In this document: positions 1 through 4,581 of the stretch, one piece after another
How positions within the stretch are numbered: position 1 is the first letter of the stretch
Layout of the letters: the number at the start of each line of letters is the position of its first letter
From: JBGPFS01 sp041483455
Lineage (GTDB): Bacteria; Chloroflexota; Limnocylindria; Limnocylindrales; CSP1-4
Length of the DNA stretch: 6,155 nucleotides
Direction: 5' to 3'
Assembly (NCBI GenBank): GCA_041483455.1
Contig: JBGPFS010000157.1
Location: 1-6,155 of the forward strand
Program-made: the position numbers and the translations under genes
Notes under the pieces: generated by a model
Told to the model about the DNA's origin: nothing
Database searches by the model: none
The model's input: only the letters and a program-made list of their open reading frames with translations

Positions 1-239
1 AACGTGTTGGCCCCGACCATGAGCCCGATCCGGATGCGCTCCGTCGCCATGGCCCACGCCGTGATCGTGAGCCAGGCCTCGAACATCGGGCCGTCGTCCG
101 AGCCGACGATGGGATAGACGTGGTCCCATGTCCATAGGGTGGCGTAGCCGAGCCGGTCCGCACGTTTCCCGGCCTCGAGCAGCGACGGCCAGTCCGTGTA
201 CTGGTTCCAGCAGAGGGCTCCGAGCTTCACCTCGGTCAT
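1..239 (-). CDS. LLM-class (luciferase-like, probably F420-dependent) oxidoreductase, N-terminal fragment
   Basis: The first 79 residues of a gene that runs off the left edge. It starts at ATG 239-237 on the minus strand and begins MTEVKLGALCWNQYTDWPSL. It shows the start of the luciferase-like TIM barrel: a first beta strand (KLGALCW, residues 5-11), a helix with A-x-R-A-D-R-L-G-Y (23-32), the strand LWTWDHV (35-41), and the helix-strand ATERIRIGLMVGANT (65-79). The W-D-H and ATERIRIG-x-x-VGANT patterns are typical of LLM-class flavin or F420-dependent enzymes, which transfer hydride using F420H2 or FMNH2 in the cytoplasm. Substrate cannot be told from this fragment. The Shine-Dalgarno is weak (GGAC directly before ATG). 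The gene is divergent from the hypothetical gene at 427, with about 187 bp between them. FMN and F420 users cannot be separated without the rest of the protein. Confidence 0.85.
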   Translation of the reverse strand, partial: MTEVKLGALCWNQYTDWPSLLEAGKRADRLGYATLWTWDHVYPIVGSDDGPMFEAWLTITAWAMATERIRIGLMVGANT

Positions 240-309
240 GTCCGAAGTCTAGTGCGTCCTCGCCCAGGGAACGGATGCGTCACGAACCGGTCCCAGTCCT
301 CGCCACCGG

Positions 310-327
310 CACCATCCACCCATGGTG
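310..327. repeat. Small perfect inverted repeat in divergent intergenic region
   Basis: CACCAT (310-315) and ATGGTG (322-327) form a perfect 6-bp inverted repeat around a 6-nt loop. It lies in the gap between the oxidoreductase gene and the 93-aa gene, so it could be an operator half-site pair or a transcript hairpin. This is sequence observation only; 6-bp stems are frequent by chance in GC-rich DNA. Confidence 0.25.
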
Positions 328-348
328 TCGCTGCCCAAGGGGCTGATA

Positions 349-382
349 GGTGGTCGCCGGGGACGTGCCGTTCGAGACCACC
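349..382. repeat. 7-bp inverted repeat upstream of the 93-aa gene
   Basis: GGTGGTC (349-355) and GACCACC (376-382) are perfect inverted copies separated by 20 bases, ending 44 bases before the ATG at 427. The spacing, close to two helical turns, would suit a dimeric regulator. The 240-426 gap otherwise shows no convincing -10/-35 pair on either strand. Confidence 0.25.
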
Positions 383-426
383 GGATCGACGGTAACGCGC
401 GGAGATCTTCGTCGTACCCTCGACGG

Positions 427-708
427 ATGACGTACCAGGAGCTGCTCCAACTTGCGCGACGATACGAAGGGCATTCTCTGACGACCGTGACCGGGAAGCG
501 GTTCTGGGTCGGGACCTATCTCGACTGCCCGTTCTTCGTACCCGAGTCGAGTGGTCTCGGCCGGAGCGACGGCCGGAAGGCGGCTGAGGGTTTCGTGGCT
601 CGGTACAACGAGACCGGCAGTCGTCGGCCTGCCGACTACGCCGACGTGACGCGGAACGCCTCGTACTTCATAGGCCTGCTCCTCGCGGGAGAGTCAGCCG
701 ACCGCTAG
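427..708 (+). CDS. Hypothetical protein, 93 aa
   Basis: I do not recognise a named family. The open frame extends upstream to ATG 322, but the extra 35 residues (MVSLPKGLIGGRRGR...) are arginine-rich and look non-coding, so I start at ATG 427 (MTYQELLQLARRYEGHSLTT). The protein begins with an amphipathic helix (residues 1-14), then short beta-like segments (LTTVTGKRFWVGTYLDCPFF, 18-37), a helix (GRKAAEGFVARYNETG, about 48-63), and a closing helix after DYADVTRNASYFIGLLL (70-86). The R-Y-N-E-T-G-S-x-R-P-x-D-Y-x-D-V-T-x-N-A-S-Y run looks like a conserved signature, seen to my memory only in uncharacterised small proteins. There is no signal peptide or membrane segment. The Shine-Dalgarno is poor; a GGAG at 401-404 is too far away. 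It ends with TAG and converges on the NERD gene, 53 bp away. Confidence 0.6.
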   Translation: MTYQELLQLARRYEGHSLTTVTGKRFWVGTYLDCPFFVPESSGLGRSDGRKAAEGFVARYNETGSRRPADYADVTRNASYFIGLLLAGESADR

Positions 709-720
709 GGTCGTACGACC
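709..720. repeat. 12-bp perfect palindrome between convergent genes
   Basis: GGTCGTACGACC is its own reverse complement and begins directly after the TAG of the 93-aa gene. It has no loop and no following T-run, so it is not a standard intrinsic terminator. It could be a protein-binding palindrome or chance. Confidence 0.3.
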
Positions 721-761
721 ACGACGTTCTCATCGTGTGGATCAGGGTTTGCGCGATCGTT

Positions 762-1511
762 CTAGTAGGCCGGTGTTCCGGCAGCAATGAAGGCCGGGCG
801 TAGTCGCGCAACGACAAGCGCTGCGAGGCGCTCCGTGTCGAGCGGCGAGAGCACGGGTTCGCCCTTACGAAGACGTTTGACGAGTTCCTTGCCCGAAACG
901 ATGCGGACGCCGCCGACCTCGGAGCGGAACCAGGGCAGATCGGCACGGTGGACGCAGATGACTGGTGTGACCGTCCAGCAATGGGCAGCGACCTCTTCGG
1001 CGAGCGCGGTCGTGACCGCGGACGCCTCGCGCTTCACCTCATCGATCATCTTGGTCTTGCGCCGGCCGGCGACGAAGACATCGTTGCCGCGGATCTTGAG
1101 CGACCCTGCGTAGGACTTCGTCTCGATGACGAAGATGCCGGGTGGGCCGATGACGATGTGGTCGATGTTCGCCCGCGAGCCCGGGATCTTGCGGTCGTGT
1201 AGGATCCGGAACCCCTCCGCTTCGAGCGGCTCGAGGAGACGGCCCGTACGGACCTCGCCCTCCGCCCCGGTCTGCCAGGCGGTGATCGAGTTCGGGGTCG
1301 TGAACAGCGCCGACATCACGAGGACCAGGTCGAAGAGCAGCACGACCGCGGCCCACAGGGGGTTCACGGTCAGCACAAGCAAGCCGACGATCGCGACCAG
1401 TGCGCCGAAGGTGAGGATCCGGGGACGGCGGCGGCGGACATCCGCGGCGTGGCGGGCCGCCCGGCGCTCGTACTCGGCCTGGGCGGAGCTCCCGGCGGTC
1501 CTGTCGTTCAC
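762..1511 (-). CDS. NERD (nuclease-related) domain protein with two N-terminal membrane helices
   Basis: A 249-aa protein read from GTG 1511-1509 to TAG 764-762. Residues 1-31 are charged and arginine-rich (cytoplasmic, possible short coil). Two hydrophobic helices follow at about 32-49 and 52-71, giving a hairpin that anchors the protein in the membrane. The NERD domain starts at GAEGE (82-86) and continues with a GFRILHD strand (100-106), the acidic motif NIDHIVIG (115-122, Asp117) and IFVIETKSYAG (126-136, Glu130-Thr131-Lys132). The G-E ... D ... E-x-K pattern matches the predicted restriction-endonuclease-like active site of the family (Pfam NERD, PF08378), so a DNA-processing role is suspected but unproven. 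The C-terminal part (180-240) carries a second alpha/beta segment (TPVICVHRADLPW). No helicase, kinase or other partner adjoins it. It is divergent from the tyrosine recombinase gene with 185 bp between. Confidence 0.88.
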   Translation of the reverse strand: MNDRTAGSSAQAEYERRAARHAADVRRRRPRILTFGALVAIVGLLVLTVNPLWAAVVLLFDLVLVMSALFTTPNSITAWQTGAEGEVRTGRLLEPLEAEGFRILHDRKIPGSRANIDHIVIGPPGIFVIETKSYAGSLKIRGNDVFVAGRRKTKMIDEVKREASAVTTALAEEVAAHCWTVTPVICVHRADLPWFRSEVGGVRIVSGKELVKRLRKGEPVLSPLDTERLAALVVARLRPAFIAAGTPAY

Positions 1512-1696
1512 CCGAACAAGCCTACCGTGTCGCTGACGCCGAAACGGCTCTCCGCGAACCGGAGCGCACGCGCGGCTGAGTGCGCTGCTCGTTCAACGGT
1601 TTACCGGAGTCGCCACCATCCCGGCATCGTGTTGCTTCTTCTGGCGACTTGAGTGATGGATGTGGGCGTCTACTCCCGCTCACCGAGGTGCCGCCG
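1512..1696. promoter_or_regulatory. Divergent intergenic region between NERD gene and tyrosine recombinase
   Basis: This 185-bp gap must hold promoters for both divergent genes. Two inverted repeats are visible: CTCCG/CGGAG at 1550-1554 and 1560-1564 (5-nt loop), and AGTCGCC/GGCGACT at 1608-1614 and 1643-1649 (28-nt spacer). On the minus strand a TAGGCT about 12-17 bases before the NERD GTG is a possible -10 for a nearly leaderless message. No strong sigma-70 -35/-10 pair is seen for the recombinase. Confidence 0.3.
1685..1690 (+). promoter_or_regulatory. Ribosome binding site deciding the recombinase start
   Basis: GAGGTG lies 6 bases before ATG 1697. It supports this start over the upstream ATG at 1580 in the same frame, whose extra 39 residues resemble no recombinase N-terminus. 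Confidence 0.6.
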
Positions 1697-2629
1697 ATGA
1701 ACCCCAAGCTCCTACCAGCCACCGCCCGTGACGACGTCCTGGCCTGGCAACAGACGGTCGTCGCCTTCCTCGCCGAGAAGGAACGCCGGAGTAGCTCCCG
1801 ACGGACGGTCGAGGGCTACGCGCGGATGCTCTGGCCATTCCTCAACCGAGTTGGCTCGCCGGATCAGGTGACCCCGGCCCACGTCCTCGCATGGGCACAT
1901 GGCATCGGCGCTTCGGGCCGGGAACCGTCATCGGCGACGGTGGGTGCTCGGATCGCCTGTCTATCGAGCTACTTCCGGTTCCTCATCCGGATGGGGATCA
2001 CGAGCGGCAACCCGTGTGACGCACTTGAGCGCCCTAGGGCCGTCCAGTCCATTGCCCGAGGCTTGAGCGCTGATGAGGTGCGCCGTCTCCTGGCGGTAGT
2101 GCCTGACACACTCGCCGGGCGGCGGGATCGAGCGCTCCTCCTCACGTTCGTCCTCACCGGGCGACGACGAGCGGAGGTCCTTGGCCTCACCGCTCGCGAC
2201 ATCAGCGTCGAGGGTGAGACCGCCTTCTATTCGTACCGTGGCAAGGGCGGCAAGCGTGGTCGGCGGGAGCTACCGCGCCCTGCCTATGAGGCGCTATGTG
2301 CCACGTTGGGGGACGCCGGGCTGTCATTGGTGGTGATGGAGCCGACCGCCTCGCTTTGGCAGGCCGCAACGGGTGCTCGCGGGATCACAAGCAGCACGTT
2401 CTACGCGAGGTTCAGGCGATACCTTCGGGCGGCTGGACTCCCACCGACCGGGCTCCACATCCTCCGCCACACGGCGGCGAAGCTCCGGCGCGACGCCGGC
2501 GCTTCGATCGAGGCTGTCTCGTCGTTCCTCGATCACTCAAGTCTCGCCGTCACGTCTGTCTATCTTCGGCGACTCGAAGGTGAGGCTGACCGCACTTGGC
2601 CGGACGTGGCGATTGCGATTGGAGTCTGA
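1697..2629 (+). CDS. Tyrosine recombinase, XerC/XerD type
   Basis: A 310-aa site-specific recombinase, about the usual 295-310 aa of Xer proteins. The N-terminal SAM-like core-binding domain spans about residues 15-110 (WQQTVVAFLAEKERRSSSRR, then SYFRFLIRMGITSGNPCDAL). The catalytic domain follows from about 120. All six active-site residues can be placed: Arg157 in TGRRRAEVLGL, Lys183 in GKGGKRGRREL, His254 and Arg257 in HILRHTAAKLR, His280 in FLDHSS, and the nucleophile Tyr289 in SVYLRRL. The H254-R257-H280-Y289 spacing is the same as in XerD. It should cut and rejoin DNA through a 3'-phosphotyrosine link. The protein lacks the long N-terminal arm-binding domain of phage integrases, so it resembles Xer or a mobile XerC-like recombinase. 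With no dif-like site or tRNA nearby, dimer resolution and element integration cannot be told apart. It converges on the small broken gene ending at 2636. Confidence 0.93.
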   Translation: MNPKLLPATARDDVLAWQQTVVAFLAEKERRSSSRRTVEGYARMLWPFLNRVGSPDQVTPAHVLAWAHGIGASGREPSSATVGARIACLSSYFRFLIRMGITSGNPCDALERPRAVQSIARGLSADEVRRLLAVVPDTLAGRRDRALLLTFVLTGRRRAEVLGLTARDISVEGETAFYSYRGKGGKRGRRELPRPAYEALCATLGDAGLSLVVMEPTASLWQAATGARGITSSTFYARFRRYLRAAGLPPTGLHILRHTAAKLRRDAGASIEAVSSFLDHSSLAVTSVYLRRLEGEADRTWPDVAIAIGV

Positions 2630-2635
2630 CTGGCT

Positions 2636-2789
2636 TCACAGCCGGTCGCCATTGCCGGTCAGGAAGTAGCTCATCTCCCGGGCCTGCGATCTCATCGACC
2701 TTCATCTGGTTGCCGTCGCTGATGACGCGGACCCCGGGCGGCATTGCCAGCACCCGCTGACGTAGCTCGTCCCGATGTGGTGCGCTCAT
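2636..2789 (-). pseudogene. Small gene broken by an apparent short insertion (frameshift)
   Basis: Reading minus from ATG 2789-2787, the frame gives MSAPHRDELRQRVLAMPPGV then RVISDGNQMKVDEIAGPG, which looks like a genuine small protein up to about residue 35. After that the same frame drifts into proline/arginine-rich text and runs across the 3' end of the recombinase gene. A neighbouring frame picks up with AREMSYFLTGNGDRL and stops at TGA 2638-2636, only 6 bp from the recombinase stop at 2629. Dropping four bases in the AGGCC region near 2682-2687 joins the two into ...KVDEIAREMSYFLTGNGDRL-stop. The total length (154 nt) is one base over a multiple of three, as a +1 or +4 shift would give. 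The function is unknown. A sequencing error, a true pseudogene or programmed frameshifting are all possible, and so is coincidence. Confidence 0.4.
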
Positions 2790-2835
2790 GCCCGTGACGC
2801 GCCCACAATGAGCGCAATGAGTGGTGGCCGCCGGC

Positions 2836-2840
2836 GGAGA
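2836..2840 (+). promoter_or_regulatory. Ribosome binding site for the 136-aa gene
   Basis: GGAGA sits 7 bases before ATG 2848, with a further AGAGGG between. This supports ATG 2848 over the in-frame GTG at 2821. Confidence 0.55.
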
Positions 2841-2847
2841 TAGAGGG

Positions 2848-3258
2848 ATGAAGATCACAAGATTCGCGCTGCGACCGGGCCAGGTGAATCCTCCTGGGAA
2901 TGTCCCCCCGACGGCTGACGACTACGCCAAGGTGCGCGCCTCAGAAGTGCGACGAGATCTGGAGGACAGACTCGCCGAGTTGGAGTCCAAGCTGCACGAG
3001 TCTGCCGCTGACGTCGCCGCAGCCAAACCGGACCTGGGGCGAGGAAGAGACCGGCGGGTTGGCCGGCCGCGAGGTCCACACGCAATCCAAACAGGCGCTG
3101 AGATCGAAAGGTCCTATCGGCGCGTTTGGTCGACGCTTGGACGCAGGCCCTTTTGGAGTGAAGTCGCTCTTGACCTCAGGGTGGACGTCCGAACGTTGAA
3201 GCGAGCGCGCGACAGGTTCGCGGTACAAGGCTCGGTGATCGACGCGCCCGAATCATAA
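2848..3258 (+). CDS. Hypothetical protein with coiled coil, basic AT-hook-like segment and possible C-terminal HTH
   Basis: A 136-aa protein I cannot name. Residues 1-22 are a proline-rich start. Residues 24-60 form a strongly charged helix with heptad-like leucines (DYAKVRASEVRRDLEDRLAE and on), a probable coiled coil for dimerisation. Residues 64-78 are basic and contain VGRPRGP, resembling an AT-hook core (G-R-P), a minor-groove binding motif. Residues about 86-125 form two or three helices (ERSYRRVWSTLGRRP, then SEVALDLRVDVRTLKRARDR) that read like a helix-turn-helix, with DVRTLKRARDRF as recognition helix. A DNA-binding dimer is the natural inference, for example an element-borne regulator or replication accessory. 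The Shine-Dalgarno is good. The stop is TAA at 3256-3258, and the next gene on this strand begins 154 bp downstream. Confidence 0.6.
   Translation: MKITRFALRPGQVNPPGNVPPTADDYAKVRASEVRRDLEDRLAELESKLHESAADVAAAKPDLGRGRDRRVGRPRGPHAIQTGAEIERSYRRVWSTLGRRPFWSEVALDLRVDVRTLKRARDRFAVQGSVIDAPES
3243..3251 (+). repeat. 9-bp direct repeat of the tRNA-Arg 3' end (possible left attachment site)
   Basis: CGCGCCCGA at 3243-3251 is identical, in the same orientation, to 6019-6027 inside the tRNA-Arg gene (acceptor stem 3' strand and discriminator). If the serine integrase used this core, the element would be about 2.8 kb. A 9-mer made almost wholly of G/C can match by chance in DNA like this, so this is only a candidate. 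Confidence 0.2.
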
Positions 3259-3292
3259 GACGCGGGTTTCGTGTGTGTTTGTGTCCAGCCAT

Positions 3293-3316
3293 ACCGTGAC
3301 ACCGTTGGACCGTGCG
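3293..3316 (+). repeat. Three tandem 8-bp ACCGTnnn units (iteron-like)
   Basis: ACCGTGAC, ACCGTTGG and ACCGTGCG follow each other exactly every 8 bases, about 100 bp upstream of the replication-type gene at 3413. Direct repeats before a replication initiator gene can be its binding sites (iterons), but these are short, only ACCGT is fully conserved, and no AT-rich unwinding segment is present. The rest of the 3259-3412 gap shows nothing clear apart from a GTGTGTGTTTGTGT run at 3271-3284. Confidence 0.25.
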
Positions 3317-3412
3317 CAGATTCACAGTCGCGATCAACGAGGGCAGCGCTGATCCGCTGACCGCCCCCAATCGGGCTCAGCTCGGCGACCACCGGCACGA
3401 AGCCGCTCTTAC

Positions 3413-4081
3413 GTGAGCAACGGTCCGAGGGCGGGCGAGCGCACCCGCTACTATCAGACGCGGCCGCGCCGGGTGCCGCCAGAGTTCTGCACCGACGAAC
3501 TGCTCGAGACCTGCTCGGTTCTCGCGACCCTGTTGCTGTACCGGTTGATCAGCCAGGCCGATGACCAGGGTCGCCTACCTGGTCACCCCAAACACGTCAA
3601 GGGCGTCTGTTTCCCGATGCGTCCCGACGTCACGGAGCGCAAGGTCGGCACGGCGCTCGACGAACTCGTCAAGGCCGGATTCCTCGTCCGCTACGACTTC
3701 AAGGGCCGGATCCTCCTGCAGATCGACCGCTGGTTCGACCTGCAGGGCAAGTGGGGCCAACGGCGGACGTATCCATCGCGCTATCCGGCGCCACCGGGTT
3801 GGACCGAGGACTGGGTGACGGCCGGTACGGACGACGAAGTGCGCGCACTTGGCACGCAGGGTGCGCGCGATGTGCGGCCCCCTGTCACTCTCCCGTCCAC
3901 TCCCTCTTCCACGATCTCTCTCGCCGGTCTAGGGGAGGGGGCGGGGCTGAATCCCGGGCCGGAGCGCGTCGGCGTGCTCCTAGATCGGGCGGCGCGAGGT
4001 CAGCTCACCGAGTCCGAGGCCTACGAGCTGGGTTCGATCGTCGCGATCGACACGCAGACGCGATCGCGGGCAGCCGGATGA
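3413..4081 (+). CDS. Phage-like replication initiation / replisome-organiser protein, N-terminal winged helix
   Basis: A 222-aa protein starting at GTG 3413; no better in-frame start exists and the Shine-Dalgarno is weak. Residues 12-125 match the winged-helix N-terminal domain of phage and element replication proteins. The pattern there is a strand-helix 'F-x-T-D-E-L-L-E-T-C-S-V' (25-36), an RLISQADDQGRL segment (44-55), a basic HPKHVKG (58-64), an ALDELVKAGFLVRYDFKGR helix-wing (81-99), then LLQIDRWFDLQGKWGQR (101-117). The S-Q-A-D-x-x-G-R-L and ALxELxxAGFIVRY motifs are hallmarks of this group. Residues 130-185 are a low-complexity Pro/Ser/Gly linker, and a short helix (190-212) ends the protein. 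Related proteins bind origin DNA and recruit the helicase or its loader; the C-terminal loader domain is small or absent here. It is followed, 24 bp on, by a convergent small gene. Confidence 0.75.
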   Translation: MSNGPRAGERTRYYQTRPRRVPPEFCTDELLETCSVLATLLLYRLISQADDQGRLPGHPKHVKGVCFPMRPDVTERKVGTALDELVKAGFLVRYDFKGRILLQIDRWFDLQGKWGQRRTYPSRYPAPPGWTEDWVTAGTDDEVRALGTQGARDVRPPVTLPSTPSSTISLAGLGEGAGLNPGPERVGVLLDRAARGQLTESEAYELGSIVAIDTQTRSRAAG

Positions 4082-4105
4082 GCTATCTCGGTCGAAGGTC
4101 CGCTG

Positions 4106-4291
4106 CTACCTGTCGCCAACAGCCGCTGGGAAGTGCCTGATGATCCTGAGCAGCTCGTCGTGGGTGAGGCCATGCCCGAGCGCGTCCCGCGAGTGCTGCT
4201 CGGCGCCTTCGAGGAACGCCTGGCGGACCCGAGCCTCAAGATCTCGACGTCGCTCGTCTCCTTGGCTCCGCCGATCCGGCCGTTCGCTCAT
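4106..4291 (-). CDS. Small hypothetical protein, 61 aa, helical
   Basis: I do not recognise a family. The frame is open from GTG 4321, but ATG 4291 has the better site: GGAG lies 9 bases upstream on the minus strand (CTCC at 4301-4304, plus strand). The product begins MSERPDRRSQGDERRRDLEA and is almost entirely charged helix, followed by FLEGAEQHSRDALGHGLTHD and ELLRIIRHFPAAVGDR, where LTHDELLRIIRHF reads as a second amphipathic helix. There is no membrane segment. It is divergent from the 62-aa gene at 4393 and converges on the replication-type gene. A size and position like this suit a small DNA-binding or antirepressor-type element protein, but that is inference. The opposite strand is also open here (4133-4552), without a good start; the minus frame looks more protein-like. 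Confidence 0.45.
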   Translation of the reverse strand: MSERPDRRSQGDERRRDLEARVRQAFLEGAEQHSRDALGHGLTHDELLRIIRHFPAAVGDR

Positions 4292-4332
4292 GCCCCGATT
4301 CTCCATCGTCGAATCGTCCACGACAACGCTGG

Positions 4333-4342
4333 GGCGCGCGCC
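4333..4342. repeat. 10-bp perfect palindrome in the divergent promoter region
   Basis: GGCGCGCGCC is fully palindromic and sits between the two divergent small genes, where an operator would be expected. Alternating G/C text makes this easy to get by chance. Confidence 0.25.
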
Positions 4343-4370
4343 GGCGATGTTCCGAGTGCCCGTTCGTCGG

Positions 4371-4392
4371 CGGCTCCGAGGTCGAGGAGCCG
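4371..4392 (+). promoter_or_regulatory. Hairpin that would sequester the Shine-Dalgarno of the integrase operon
   Basis: CGGCTCC (4371-4377) and GGAGCCG (4386-4392) are perfect reverse complements around an 8-nt loop (GAGGTCGA). The second arm contains GGAG, the only Shine-Dalgarno of the gene starting at ATG 4393, and the stem ends exactly one base before that ATG. Six of the seven pairs are G-C, so the RNA should fold stably and lower translation of the 62-aa gene and, through coupling, of the recombinase. What would open it is not visible. Confidence 0.5.
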
Positions 4393-4581
4393 ATGGCTAG
4401 GATCGGCCGCGCCAACACGCCCTCCCCGGCAACCGATCCGCTCGTGCGCGCCCTGGCGCGCTATGTCGAGGCTCTCCATCGCCGCTATCCCGAGGGTCCC
4501 GAGCAGCTGCGACGCGAAGACCTTGACGCCAGAGGGAAGGTGTCGCGGATGACCAGAATCCCGAAGGACCCCGCGGCGTGA
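4393..4581 (+). CDS. Small hypothetical protein translationally coupled to the serine recombinase
   Basis: A 62-aa protein from ATG 4393 (MARIGRANTPSPATDPLVRA...) to TGA 4579-4581. The stop overlaps the GTG of the recombinase as GTGA, the classic layout for translational coupling. This is the main evidence that both starts are right. The Shine-Dalgarno is GGAG at 4386-4389, close to the ATG and inside a hairpin. The protein has one clear helix (TDPLVRALARYVEALHRRYP, residues 14-33) followed by a polar tail (EGPEQLRREDLDARGKVSRM). It has no cysteine motif, signal peptide or membrane segment. I know no family name. Its fixed position directly before an integrase suggests a partner or regulator of recombination, such as a directionality factor, but nothing in the sequence proves this. 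Confidence 0.65.
   Translation: MARIGRANTPSPATDPLVRALARYVEALHRRYPEGPEQLRREDLDARGKVSRMTRIPKDPAA

Noticed and set aside
1580..1696. N-terminal extension of the tyrosine recombinase from ATG 1580.
   Set aside because: The 39 added residues do not resemble a recombinase, and a good Shine-Dalgarno precedes ATG 1697.
2821..2847. Upstream GTG start for the 136-aa gene (MVAAGGDRG...).
   Set aside because: The extra residues are Gly/Ala filler and contain the Shine-Dalgarno of ATG 2848, which is the better start.
3241..3284. Possible terminator after the 136-aa gene (CCCG...CGGG followed by T/G-rich text).
   Set aside because: The stem is only 4 bp with a 12-base loop and the tail is GT-repeat rather than a T-run.
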